DNA from: JACKII01 sp041687435
GTDB lineage: Bacteria > Pseudomonadota > Alphaproteobacteria > Bin95
Direction: 5' to 3'
DNA length: 64,000 nucleotides
NCBI GenBank assembly: GCA_041687435.1
Contig: JAWLBX010000019.1
Coordinates: 1 to 64,000, forward strand
Below, one piece after another: positions 17,446-26,571 of the stretch (its first letter is position 1; each line of letters opens with the position of its first letter). Under the pieces are notes generated by a model. It ran no database searches and had not been told where the DNA came from. It worked only from the letters and a program-made list of their open reading frames with translations. The position numbers and the translations under genes are program-made.

Positions 17446-19578
17446 TCAACCGCCGAACGATAGCCCCTCTTCGGCATGGCAACTGCCGATGCTAGCGGCT
17501 TGCGTGAAACCGGCGGCACGGAGCGCCCTAACGCAGGCTGCCGCATCGGCCGGCGGTACCGCAGCTAGCAAACCGCCAGACGTCTGCGGGTCGAGCAGCA
17601 GGGCCGGCGCATGAGGGACCGCTGCGCGGTTGGCCGGGGCCAGCGTACTTTCAATTCCGTTTGTGAGACAGTCGGTAACGCCTGGCAGGGCCGGCACATC
17701 CGCCAGACGCACCTCGGCACCGACACCGGATGCGGCCAGCATTTCCTGTAAATGGCCGGCAAGGCCAAAGCCGGTTACGTCCGTAACGGCCCGCGCCCCG
17801 TGATCGCGAAGTACGGACACGGCGGCGCCATTGCTTTGTTGCATGACACTAAATGCCGATTCCACCCAGGCGGAACGGGCCGTTCCCTGCATGTCCGCTG
17901 CCAGCAGAATACCCGTGCCGAGCGGTTTGGTCAGGATAAGAGCATCGCCAGACTCAACGCCGTGCTTGTGCCACAAATCGCCCGCTATCGCGAAGCCGTT
18001 GACGGTCAGGCCAAGCGCCAGCTCCGGCCCTTCCGCCGAATGCCCGCCGATCAGGGACGCACCGGCCTCGCGGATGGCAGCGCAGGCGCCTGCAAGTGCC
18101 TGGGCAAGGTCGGACTCCTGCACGTTCGGCACCGCAAATGGCACAGTCACCTGGGCGAGCGCACTATGCGGGCGCGCACCCATGGCGAAGATGTCGGAAA
18201 GGGCGTGCTCCGCCGCAACGCGGCCGAACAGGTAGGCATCACCCGTGAAGGCGCGGAAATAGTCGGTCGATTGGACCAGAACCTGGCCGGCCGGCGGCTC
18301 CAGCACGGCGGCATCATCGCCAGTGGCCAAAAGAACACCGGCAACGTTGCCCGTGTTGAGGCCAGCCAGAACGCGGCCGAGCACGGCACTGCCGATCTTC
18401 GAGCCACAGCCGGCGCAATGCATCGGCACGTCATCGGGGCCAGCCTGCATCTGTGGCAGCACCTGGTAGCGCTGCATCCAGCGCCGGTCGATCCAATCCT
18501 TCCAGCGCCAGACCCAGTCGCCGGAGGCCGCAAACATCCCGTAAGAGGCAATTGCTGTCTTCCGTCCGCCCGAAAGCAGCGAGAGAAACCGTCGCTGCGG
18601 CTTGTAAGGATGGAGCCCCTGCCCTTTTGCCGCATGGCGCAGGTTATCCGCCAAGACCGGCCCTTGCCGGACCGCATACACCCCGGCTTTCGGTAGCGGC
18701 CGCGGCGCGAAGGCAGCAACATCGCCCGCGGCAAACACATTGGGGTGGGAGCAACTGGCCAGCGTCTCGCTGATCTGCACAAACCCGCGCTTGTCCACAG
18801 CCAGACCGCTTTCGGAAAGCCAGGGTGCCGGGGCTGCACCAGTGGCGAGCACAGTAATTGCACTATCGAGGCGGCGGCCATCGGCAAGGATTGCCGCGTC
18901 GGGCTCGACAGAGGCCAGCGCAGCACCAGCTTCAACGGCAATGCCATATTGCGCCATGAGAGCGTGCATCCGCCGCCGCACACCCGGCGGAAAGGCCGGC
19001 AGCAAGCCAGCCGAATCGGTAACAAGGGTCATCCGTGGCCCCAGCCCCCGCAAGCGATGAGCCAAAGCCAACGCCAACTCGACGCCGCCAGCGCCGCCGC
19101 CAACCACTGTGACCGGCGCCCCCGCCGTCAAGCCGGCGCTTTTCCGTTCCAAATCGCTCAGGAAACGATCCAGCGGCTTCACCCGCAGACCAAAATCAGC
19201 AGCGCCCGGGATATCCCCAATCCTGGTGGTCGAGCCCGTATCGATCGATAACAGGTCGTAGCGCAGCGGCGGCCGGCCCTCGACTGCCAGCCGGCAGCCG
19301 TCGAGATCAAGCCCAATCGCCGGGGCATGGATCAGCCGTGCGCCGGCAAAGCGGCAGAGCGGCCCCAGATCGATATGGCAATCCTCATGCCGGTAATGGC
19401 CTGCAATAAAGCCGGGAATCATGCCGGAATAAGGGGTGAACGTATCCCGCGCCACGACGGTCAGCCGCACGCCCGGTTCCGGCTTCATGCCGAACTTCCG
19501 CAGCACCGCGACATGGGCATGGCCGCCCCCGATCAGCACGATCTCCGTTGCGACCGGCCGCTCGCCTGACGCCTGCAT
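17446..19578 (-). CDS. selD: FAD/NAD(P)-dependent oxidoreductase fused to selenide, water dikinase (SelD)
   Basis: 710 residues. Residues 1-380 are an NDH-2-like pyridine nucleotide-disulfide oxidoreductase: IVLIGGGHAHVAVLRKFG binds FAD, VVGGGAGGVELALALAH binds NAD(P), and FAAGDVAAF is the second FAD motif. From about residue 385 the protein is SelD, which makes selenophosphate from selenide and ATP. The active-site segment reads AGCGSKIG, keeping the reactive Cys (E. coli Cys17) and Lys (Lys20), with Ser in place of the non-essential Cys19. GDDAAVL, SDIFAMGA and IGGHSAEGPE are conserved ATP/Mg motifs. This flavoprotein-SelD fusion is known in several phyla. It fits the in-frame-TGA selenoprotein at 54897-56117. 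Confidence 0.95.
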   Translation of the reverse strand: MQASGERPVATEIVLIGGGHAHVAVLRKFGMKPEPGVRLTVVARDTFTPYSGMIPGFIAGHYRHEDCHIDLGPLCRFAGARLIHAPAIGLDLDGCRLAVEGRPPLRYDLLSIDTGSTTRIGDIPGAADFGLRVKPLDRFLSDLERKSAGLTAGAPVTVVGGGAGGVELALALAHRLRGLGPRMTLVTDSAGLLPAFPPGVRRRMHALMAQYGIAVEAGAALASVEPDAAILADGRRLDSAITVLATGAAPAPWLSESGLAVDKRGFVQISETLASCSHPNVFAAGDVAAFAPRPLPKAGVYAVRQGPVLADNLRHAAKGQGLHPYKPQRRFLSLLSGGRKTAIASYGMFAASGDWVWRWKDWIDRRWMQRYQVLPQMQAGPDDVPMHCAGCGSKIGSAVLGRVLAGLNTGNVAGVLLATGDDAAVLEPPAGQVLVQSTDYFRAFTGDAYLFGRVAAEHALSDIFAMGARPHSALAQVTVPFAVPNVQESDLAQALAGACAAIREAGASLIGGHSAEGPELALGLTVNGFAIAGDLWHKHGVESGDALILTKPLGTGILLAADMQGTARSAWVESAFSVMQQSNGAAVSVLRDHGARAVTDVTGFGLAGHLQEMLAASGVGAEVRLADVPALPGVTDCLTNGIESTLAPANRAAVPHAPALLLDPQTSGGLLAAVPPADAAACVRALRAAGFTQAASIGSCHAEEGLSFGG

Positions 19579-19602
19579 TACTATGGCCGTCCTTCCCGCC
19601 TG

Positions 19603-20757
19603 TCAGGTCTGCTTTGCCAGCCAATCCGACAGCCGCTCCAACGCCTGTTCGACATCCGGCTGGGTGATGCAGTACGAAAACCGGATCATGTGCTTGCCGC
19701 GGTCGGGATCGAAATCGAGGCCGCTGGCGACAGCAACGCCGGTTTCATCCAGAAGTCGGGAGGAAAAGGCGATGCTATCTTGGGTCAGATGGCTGACATC
19801 CGCGTAAATATAAAACGCGCCGTCCGGCGGCGCGATCTTGGTAAGGCCCATCTGCGGCAGCCCCTCCAGCATCAACCGCCGGTTGGTGGCATAAACCGCC
19901 TTGTTCGCCTCCAATTCCTCCGTCGCGTCCAACGCGGCCAGGGCCGCTACCTGGCTGACGCCCGGCGAACTGATGAAGAAATTCTGGGCCAAGCGTTCCA
20001 CCGCGCTTTTGAGGTCGTCGGGCACGATCATCCAGCCGATGCGCCAACCGGTCATTGAAAAATATTTCGAGAAACTGTTCATGATGATCGCGCTGGGAGA
20101 ATAGCGCGCCGCCGTATCCGCCCGGCCATCAAACACAAGCCCATGGTAGATTTCATCGCTGATCAGCCGTATGCCACGCGCATGGCAGGCTTCCGCGATC
20201 GCTTTCAGTTCTTCCGGTGGAATGACACTGCCAGCAGGGTTGGAGGGGCTGGCGATGACGACGCCTGCTAGATTCGGTACACTATCCAGCATGTCCGCCG
20301 TCATTTGGTAGCGGGTTTCCGGGCCGGTCGGCAGGCGCACCACCTCGCAACCGAGTGCCGCCAAAATGTTGCGATAGCAGGGATAGCTGGGATCGGTCAG
20401 CAACACCCGGTCGCCAACCGAAAAGCTGGCGAGGAAAGCCAGCAGGAAACCGCCGCTGGAGCCGGTGGTGACCGCGATCCGCTCCACCGGCAGATTGAGC
20501 CCGTACCAATCCTGATAGTGCCGGGCCAGGCGCTCGCGCAGCGCCGGGATGCCGAAAACCAAAGTATAGCCGAGGACATCCGTATCAATGGCCTGTTTGG
20601 CAGCCTCGCGGGCAAGACGTGGCGCTGGCGTGCCGGGCTGGCCGACCTCCAGATGCAACACGTGATCGCCGCGCGCTTCGCACGCCGCCGCTTGCGTCAT
20701 GACGTCCATCACCATGAATGCGGCGATGTCGCTGCGCGGAGCCGGGGCAAAAGTCAT
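19603..20757 (-). CDS. pyridoxal-phosphate aminotransferase, class I/II
   Basis: 384 residues, fold-type I aminotransferase of the aspartate aminotransferase group. The PLP lysine is in NSFSKYFSMTGWRIGW. Other cofactor contacts are SPSNPAG (Asn), SDEIYHGL (Asp and Tyr), and the C-terminal IRFSYC (substrate carboxylate Arg). It transfers amino groups between amino acids and 2-oxo acids; the specific pair cannot be deduced. It lies 24 bases upstream of the SelD fusion gene in the same direction and may share its transcript. Confidence 0.9.
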   Translation of the reverse strand: MTFAPAPRSDIAAFMVMDVMTQAAACEARGDHVLHLEVGQPGTPAPRLAREAAKQAIDTDVLGYTLVFGIPALRERLARHYQDWYGLNLPVERIAVTTGSSGGFLLAFLASFSVGDRVLLTDPSYPCYRNILAALGCEVVRLPTGPETRYQMTADMLDSVPNLAGVVIASPSNPAGSVIPPEELKAIAEACHARGIRLISDEIYHGLVFDGRADTAARYSPSAIIMNSFSKYFSMTGWRIGWMIVPDDLKSAVERLAQNFFISSPGVSQVAALAALDATEELEANKAVYATNRRLMLEGLPQMGLTKIAPPDGAFYIYADVSHLTQDSIAFSSRLLDETGVAVASGLDFDPDRGKHMIRFSYCITQPDVEQALERLSDWLAKQT

Positions 20758-20804
20758 ACCAATCCTTTCGGTCTGTACTGGTTCGGGTTCAAAAGAGGAA
20801 ACAT

Positions 20805-22004
20805 TCAGCGCTGCGGCTCGCCGATGGCCGCCAGTCCATCACCGGCGGGATCGCTGGCTGCGGTGCAGGATTGCGGATAGTTGGGCAGGCCCCTGGGGCA
20901 GACGACAGCATTGATCAGACCGGCATGGCCGCTGCCGATTGCCTGAGCGAGCGGGACACGGCGCTCCACCGTCTGGTCAGCCAACTGCTCGGCCGCAGCG
21001 CTGCCGTTGCCGCCAGCAATCGCCGCAAGCATGATTTTGGTGTTCGGGTTGGACACAAGCACGGGCACGCCTGCAGGTGCGCCGGACGACGCCAGAAAAA
21101 CGCCGCCGATCAACTGGCCATCGCCGAACGGCTGGCCCATGCTGAACACGCAGGCAACCGCATTGCCTACCTGGTCCGCAACAGCCAGCCCGGTTTCGGC
21201 CCGACCGGTTGTGCCGCCGTTGCCGGCATCTGAAAATGGCAGGCTCGCGAGCAGATGATCCCCCAACGGGCGAGTGACCGCCGCGGCCGCTTCCGGTCTG
21301 ATGTCGCGCCAAAATTCGCGGTCGACCCGTAGCCCGCCATCCTCCGCTGCTTGCCACACCTGTTGCGCTGCACCACCGGTATAGAACGAGCCGGCCCCCT
21401 GCTGACGGATCTGGCCGAGCAGCCCGGCAAGGTCCAACTGCCGGAATTCCTGGCCGACCGCGCCACCGCCAAACACCTGCTGCGCTGAAGAGTCCGCTGG
21501 GGCGGCGGCCTGCCAATCCGCCTGAAACGCCAGGGAACGCTTTTGACCGAAGCGGGCCAACGCCTCCGCCGGGCCGACGGTCTGACGCCAGGGCAGACGG
21601 CCAAGCCGGGCATGAATTGCGGCCATTGCACGGACCGCGCCAGGGCTCTGAAAACGATAGGCCTGATGCGTCTGATCCTCGACACGATAATCAAGGCAAT
21701 AGCCATGCGCCGTGAGTCCGGCCGAAGCAGGCTTGGTCACCGCCAGCGCGAAGAATGCTGCGGCGGCAGCATCGCCGGCGCTGCCACCGGCCGCAAGCGT
21801 ATCCCGACCGATCAGCGCCGCGTGCGGTTCATCCGCGACAACCGCGCCGGCAAAGCCTTGCACATAGCCGGGAGAGCCGAGGTCTGCATCGCTGCCGCAC
21901 GCAGCCAGTAAAAGGGCGGCGCCAAGGGCCAGCCATTGACCCCTTGAACCCCCCTGCCTAGCTTGCCATTTCTTGGGCTGGTCGCCCGATAGGCGGATAG
22001 ACAT
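20805..22004 (-). CDS. small gamma-glutamyltransferase-like lipoprotein
   Basis: 399 residues, with a lipobox (LGAALLLAAC, Cys near residue 32) predicting an outer- or inner-membrane lipoprotein. The N-terminal part resembles the large subunit of gamma-glutamyltransferase (LAAGGSAGDAAAAAFFALAVTKPASAG). AETGLAVADQVGNAVACVFSM followed by PFGDGQLIGGVFL matches the region starting with the nucleophile Thr of the small subunit. The protein is about 180 residues shorter than normal Ggt because the middle is reduced, and the pocket glycines read TAHGYC. Activity is therefore uncertain. The start shares a CATG with the divergent M48 gene; the upstream Shine-Dalgarno (CGGAAAATC) is weak. Confidence 0.7.
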   Translation of the reverse strand: MSIRLSGDQPKKWQARQGGSRGQWLALGAALLLAACGSDADLGSPGYVQGFAGAVVADEPHAALIGRDTLAAGGSAGDAAAAAFFALAVTKPASAGLTAHGYCLDYRVEDQTHQAYRFQSPGAVRAMAAIHARLGRLPWRQTVGPAEALARFGQKRSLAFQADWQAAAPADSSAQQVFGGGAVGQEFRQLDLAGLLGQIRQQGAGSFYTGGAAQQVWQAAEDGGLRVDREFWRDIRPEAAAAVTRPLGDHLLASLPFSDAGNGGTTGRAETGLAVADQVGNAVACVFSMGQPFGDGQLIGGVFLASSGAPAGVPVLVSNPNTKIMLAAIAGGNGSAAAEQLADQTVERRVPLAQAIGSGHAGLINAVVCPRGLPNYPQSCTAASDPAGDGLAAIGEPQR

Positions 22005-23409
22005 GATTTTCCGTAAGATCTTTGCGTTCATCGGCCAAACCGGCCTCGGCCGGTCACGGGTAAGGCATGCCGGGATTGGCATATTGCTGATTGCACTGGC
22101 GAACATGGCCTTGGCGCCGGGGGCGACTGCTCAGTCCTTCATCCGCGATGCGGAAATTGAAGCTACCATCCGCGGCTGGGCAACGCCACTATTGCGTGCT
22201 GCGGGAATTCCGCCCGGTGACGTTCGCCTGCATCTTGTGCAGAGTGATCAGCTCAATGCCTTTGTGGCAGGCGGAATGCGCATATTCATTTATACAGGCC
22301 TGCTGCAACGATCCGAATCGCCGGAACAAGTGATTGGTGTTCTGGCCCACGAAATCGGCCATATAGAAGGCGGCCATCTGGCCCGGACACGGGGTGAGTT
22401 GGAAAACGCCTCGGCGCAAGCGATCCTGTTTGCCGTATTGGGTGCCGCCGCTGCCGTTGCCACCGGCGATGGCCGGGTTGGCGCGGCGGTCAGCGCCTTC
22501 GGACAAACGACCGCGCTGAAAAACCTGCTCCAATACAGCCGCACGCAGGAATCAGCTGCGGATCAAGCAGCGGTACGCTTGCTGGACGCTACGCAGCAAT
22601 CTGCGAATGGATTGACCGAGTTCCTGTCCGTGCTGGGCGACCAGGAATTGCTGCTGCCGGAACATCAGGACCCATATCTGCGCACGCACCCAATCTCTCA
22701 GGAGCGAATCCAGGCGCTACAGGATCATCTGTCGAAGTCGCCCTATTCCGACGCCAAACCCGGCCCCAGCCAACAGGAAGCGCACGCGCGAATGCGGGCG
22801 AAATTGGATGGATTTCTCTCGCCAATCGGGCAGGTGCTGCGCGACTATCCGGCCACCGACACCAGCACACCCGCGCTGATCGCCCGCGCCGTCGCCTATC
22901 ACCGGCAGAACCGCTCGGACGATGCGGACCGGACGCTGGCCGTCTTGCTGGAGCGGCTGCCGAACGACCCGTATGTCAATGAACTTGCCGGTCAGGTCCG
23001 GTTCGAACGGGGCAACAATCCGGGCGCGCTGGAAGCATATGAGCGGGCCGTGAACCTGGCGCCGAACGAGCCTCTGATCGCCATTTCCTATGCCCAGGCG
23101 CTAGTCGTCGCGCCGGAACGGCAGAACCTCGAAAAGGCCGTAAAATTGCTGGAACGGGCGGTTGCACAGGAAACCGACGACGGCACGGCATGGCGGACCC
23201 TCGGCACCGCCTATGGCCGGCTGGAGCGGCTGGGCGATGCGGCGCTGGCATTGGCCGAGTCCGAGGTGCGCTTCGGGCGGCCCGACCTCGCGTTTCAACA
23301 GGCCAGCCGGGCGCAAACCCTGCTGACAAAGGGCTCACCGCGGTGGCTGCGGGCGGAGGATATCCGCCTGGCGGCGGAACGCGCCATGGAACGCCAGCGC
23401 CAGCGGTAA
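22003..23409 (+). CDS. M48 family metalloprotease with TPR repeats (BepA-like)
   Basis: 468 residues. A signal segment (GILLIALANMALAPGATAQ) directs export. The zinc site is HEIGHIEGGH near residue 117, with the third ligand Glu in TQESAADQAAVRLL. The C-terminal half holds TPR-like helices (ARAVAYHRQNRSDDADRTL, EAYERAVNLAPNEP). E. coli BepA, of the same plan, chaperones or degrades outer-membrane proteins such as LptD in the periplasm. The ATG at 22003 is preceded by AGGCGGATAGAC and overlaps the start of the divergent lipoprotein gene. An earlier in-frame start at 21973 would lie inside the neighbour's coding sequence. Confidence 0.9.
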   Translation: MIFRKIFAFIGQTGLGRSRVRHAGIGILLIALANMALAPGATAQSFIRDAEIEATIRGWATPLLRAAGIPPGDVRLHLVQSDQLNAFVAGGMRIFIYTGLLQRSESPEQVIGVLAHEIGHIEGGHLARTRGELENASAQAILFAVLGAAAAVATGDGRVGAAVSAFGQTTALKNLLQYSRTQESAADQAAVRLLDATQQSANGLTEFLSVLGDQELLLPEHQDPYLRTHPISQERIQALQDHLSKSPYSDAKPGPSQQEAHARMRAKLDGFLSPIGQVLRDYPATDTSTPALIARAVAYHRQNRSDDADRTLAVLLERLPNDPYVNELAGQVRFERGNNPGALEAYERAVNLAPNEPLIAISYAQALVVAPERQNLEKAVKLLERAVAQETDDGTAWRTLGTAYGRLERLGDAALALAESEVRFGRPDLAFQQASRAQTLLTKGSPRWLRAEDIRLAAERAMERQRQR

Positions 23410-23535
23410 TGCGGCCAGCCTGACACTCTCCCCCGCGCATAAAATGCCTGTGATCTGCTGCGATTGCGGTTGCACAGTGCCGGCAAGCTGTCCAAGTTGC
23501 CCGCGACCACTCCTGATTCAAAAAAGGAAGCCGTA

Positions 23536-24282
23536 ATGCGCGCCTGGCTCGCCAAATTGTTCTCTGTTGCTGCAATCACACTGCTCGCCGCCACCACCCT
23601 GACCGCGCCGCTGAAAGCGCACGCGGCAGATGAGGCGGAGATTGAGGCAGTCGTCCGCAAGCTGCTGACGGAGAAGCCTGACATCGTCATCGACGCCATC
23701 CGCGCCTACCAGGCCCGCGAGGAAGCGGCCAAGGAAAGCCAGCAGCGCGAGCAGGTCGCCACCCAAAAGGATGCGCTTCAGGGCAACCCCGGCGATCCGG
23801 TCATCGGCAACCCGAACGCGGCAATCACCGTGGTGGAATTTTTCGATTATCGCTGTGGTTACTGCAAACGCTCGCTGGATACCGTTCTCAGCCTGGTGGA
23901 CCGCAACCCGGATGTGCGCGTCGTCTTCAAGGAATTCCCGATCCTGGGCGAGGAATCGACGGTTGCGGCCCGTGCATCGCTCGCCATGCAGAAGGTCGCG
24001 CCGCAACATTACCGCGCCTATCATGAAAAGGTGATGACGCACCGCGGCGCCATCAACCAGGCAGCGCTTCTGAAGCTGGCGGAGGAAGTGGGTGGTGATG
24101 CCGCCGCCGTCGAAAACGCCATGAAGGACCCCAGCATCGACGAAATCATTCGCGCCAATTACGAATTGGCGGAAGCGCTGGGCATCCGCGGAACACCCGC
24201 CTTCGTTGTCGGTGAGAAGGTGGTTCCGGGTGCTATTGGCCTGCCGACACTGGAAGAACTGGTCGCCAAAGAGCGCGGCTGA
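23536..24282 (+). CDS. DsbA-family periplasmic thiol:disulfide protein
   Basis: 248 residues with a cleavable signal (ITLLAATTLTAPLKAHA). A helical N-terminal segment of about 60 residues (EAEIEAVVRKLLTEKP onward), as in Com1/ScsC-type proteins, may mediate oligomerisation. The thioredoxin-fold DsbA domain has the redox motif CGYC in FFDYRCGYCKRS and the cis-Pro loop GIRGTPAFVV. It should oxidise or isomerise disulfides in exported proteins. AAAAAGGAAG precedes the ATG at 23536. A strong intrinsic terminator follows the stop. Confidence 0.92.
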   Translation: MRAWLAKLFSVAAITLLAATTLTAPLKAHAADEAEIEAVVRKLLTEKPDIVIDAIRAYQAREEAAKESQQREQVATQKDALQGNPGDPVIGNPNAAITVVEFFDYRCGYCKRSLDTVLSLVDRNPDVRVVFKEFPILGEESTVAARASLAMQKVAPQHYRAYHEKVMTHRGAINQAALLKLAEEVGGDAAAVENAMKDPSIDEIIRANYELAEALGIRGTPAFVVGEKVVPGAIGLPTLEELVAKERG

Positions 24283-24320
24283 CACGGGGGCACCAACACC
24301 CAACCGGCTTCTACAAATGC

Positions 24321-24358
24321 AACCGCGGCCCGCCCCATAGGCAGGCCGCGGTTTTTCT
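24321..24358 (+). terminator. intrinsic terminator after the DsbA-like gene
   Basis: A perfect 10-bp stem AACCGCGGCC (24321-24330) / GGCCGCGGTT (24344-24353) has a 13-base loop and is followed by a T-rich run (TTTTTC). It lies 39 bases after the stop of the DsbA-like gene and separates it from the GMC oxidoreductase gene. Confidence 0.85.
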
Positions 24359-24404
24359 TGCATGCTGATGCTTCGGACCATCCGCCAAGGCAGCAAGCAA
24401 CGGC

Positions 24405-26021
24405 ATGCGAAACAGCACAGAGACCTTCGATTTCATCGTAACTGGTGCCGGCTCTGCCGGTTGCGCGGTGGCGGCCCGGCTTAGTGAATCCGGCCGCTAT
24501 ACCGTCCTGCTGTTGGAAGCCGGGCCGCCGGATACCAACCGCTGGATTCACATTCCCATTGGCGCGGCCAAGGTGTTCGTTGATGCCAGCGTCAACTGGC
24601 GGTTCGAAACCGAGCCCGTCGAAAGCCTGAACGGGCGGACGCTCTACCAGCCGCGCGGTAAGGTGCTGGGCGGCACCAGCTCAATAAACGGCACGGTCTA
24701 TATGCGCGGCACGCCCGCCGATTATGACCAATGGCGGCAGATGGGTTGCACCGGCTGGGATTGGGATTCCGTACTGCCCTATTTCAAGAAGGCCGAGAAC
24801 CAGGAACGCGGCGAAAGCGACCTGCACGGCACCGGCGGGCCATTGCGTGTTTCCGACATCCCGGCAGAGTTCGAATTGCCGGCGGCCGTGATCGAAGCCG
24901 CGGTGCAAGCGGGTATCCCCCGCAATCCGGATTTCAACGGACCGACGCAAGAAGGCACCGGTTACTACCAATTCACCGCGTCCAAAACAAAACGCTGGAG
25001 TTCCGCACGCAGCTATCTGGAACCAGCCAAGAGCCGCACCAATCTTAAGGTCGAGACCAACGCCCACGCCACCCGCATTCTGGTTGAGGATGGCCGCGCC
25101 ATCGGAGTTGCCTTCCGCCAGAATGGCCAGGAGCGTATGGCCCATGCCCGGTGCGAGATTGTGGTTTCCGGCGGCGCATTCGGCTCGCCGCACCTGCTGC
25201 AACTTTCCGGCATCGGGCCGGGCGCGCTGTTGCAGGCACACGGCATTCCGGTGGTGCGTGACCTGGCTGGCGTAGGTGACAACCTGCAGGACCATTTCAA
25301 CACCTACATCCCCTTCCGCTGCGCCAAACCCGTCACCGCTAACGACCTAGCCAACAGCCTGTGGCGGCGGATGGCGGCGGGGGCAGAATACTTCCTGCTG
25401 GGCAAGGGCATGATGGCCAATACCGGCGTTCATGCCGGCGCCTTTGTCCGCAGCGACTCGGCCCTGGAACGCCCGGACCTGCAGATCAACTTTCTGCCCT
25501 GGGGCACCAAGGCCCGCACGGCAAAGGGGGTCGAGGTCTATCCGTTTTCCTGCTTCAGCCTGAGCCCGGTCCATTTGCGGCCGGAAGGGCGCGGGCAGGT
25601 GCAGGTGAACTCCGCCGATCCCCTCTCCCCGCCAGCGATCCGCTACGAATTCCTTAAGACAGAGTACGACCGCAGGGCGATCCTGCACGGTTTCCGGCTT
25701 TGCCGCGAAATCGCCCGGCAGCCGGCGCTGGCGGATTTCACAATGGAGGAAGTGGTACCCGGCGCCCATGTCAGCGATGACGAGGGCCTGCTGGAAGACA
25801 TCCGCAACCGGGCGATAGCGAACTACCACCCGGTCGGCTCCTGCCGCATGGGCACCGGCACCGATGCCGTCGTCGATCCGCGGCTGCGGGTGCATGGTGT
25901 AAATCGATTGCGGGTCGCCGACGCCTCCATCATGCCGATGATCGTCGCCGGCAATACGAATGCGCCTTCAATCATGATTGGCGAGAAGTGTGCCGCGATG
26001 ATGCTGGAAGATGCTGCCTGA
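24405..26021 (+). CDS. GMC-family FAD oxidoreductase (choline/alcohol dehydrogenase type)
   Basis: 538 residues. The FAD-binding signature is at the N-terminus (FIVTGAGSAGCAVAARLSES), followed by the GMC motif around GKVLGGTSSINGTVYMRG. The catalytic pair is His in NYHPVGSCRMG and Asn in VAGNTNAPSIMIGEKCA. Family members oxidise alcohols, choline or polyethylene glycol to aldehydes. No betB or cho transporter lies nearby, so choline is not specially favoured. The gene appears monocistronic after the terminator at 24321. Confidence 0.92.
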   Translation: MRNSTETFDFIVTGAGSAGCAVAARLSESGRYTVLLLEAGPPDTNRWIHIPIGAAKVFVDASVNWRFETEPVESLNGRTLYQPRGKVLGGTSSINGTVYMRGTPADYDQWRQMGCTGWDWDSVLPYFKKAENQERGESDLHGTGGPLRVSDIPAEFELPAAVIEAAVQAGIPRNPDFNGPTQEGTGYYQFTASKTKRWSSARSYLEPAKSRTNLKVETNAHATRILVEDGRAIGVAFRQNGQERMAHARCEIVVSGGAFGSPHLLQLSGIGPGALLQAHGIPVVRDLAGVGDNLQDHFNTYIPFRCAKPVTANDLANSLWRRMAAGAEYFLLGKGMMANTGVHAGAFVRSDSALERPDLQINFLPWGTKARTAKGVEVYPFSCFSLSPVHLRPEGRGQVQVNSADPLSPPAIRYEFLKTEYDRRAILHGFRLCREIARQPALADFTMEEVVPGAHVSDDEGLLEDIRNRAIANYHPVGSCRMGTGTDAVVDPRLRVHGVNRLRVADASIMPMIVAGNTNAPSIMIGEKCAAMMLEDAA

Positions 26022-26030
26022 CGCGACGCC

Positions 26031-26342
26031 TCAGCAGGGATAGGCGACGGCGAAGAAATAACGTGGCAGCGCACTCCCGGCGGCTCTATCCGCGCTGATC
26101 ACAGCACTGGCATGGTAGCCGGCGCGTGCCGCGTTTTCCCGTGCAGAACCGGCATCCGCTTCGCTGCGGAACGGGCCAACCTGCTGCCGGCATTGGCCGG
26201 GCGCCTCCGTCACCGCCGGTTGCAGCAGTGGCGAGGGGCCACTGATCTTCACAGATTCTGCCGTCTGTGCCGGGGATGCCCATACGGCGGCGCCAACGGT
26301 CAGCAAAATCATTGCGAAACCAGCCAAATCTGTGCGCTTCAT
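26031..26342 (-). CDS. small secreted protein with a SPOR-like C-terminus
   Basis: 103 residues. The N-terminal signal peptide (FAMILLTVGAAVWASPAQTA) is preceded by a GGAGG ribosome site that fixes the ATG at 26342. The C-terminal part (CRQQVGPFRSEADAGSARENA and the following RAGYHASAV) resembles a minimal SPOR repeat, which binds denuded peptidoglycan at division sites, but half the usual strand pattern is hard to see. Two cysteines, one at the very C-terminus, could form a disulfide. Function unknown. It is convergent with the GMC gene with a 9-base gap. Confidence 0.65.
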   Translation of the reverse strand: MKRTDLAGFAMILLTVGAAVWASPAQTAESVKISGPSPLLQPAVTEAPGQCRQQVGPFRSEADAGSARENAARAGYHASAVISADRAAGSALPRYFFAVAYPC

Positions 26343-26571
26343 GATCCGCCTCCAATCAACCAATGGCCCGTTTGCTCAACGGGTTTTCAGTGGCAGATTG
26401 CCATGAAACTGCTTGAGCCGAAGTGACGGAGATTACAAAGCCGTTGTCTCAAACACGCGTGAGAATTGACCGAACGTCGCCGAGGAATCTCCCCTGCCAC
26501 CTTGCCGCCGCCGCCCATGACAGGCATAGCTGGCTGGCGACCTACCACCGGCTAGAAACAGGAGACAGCCA

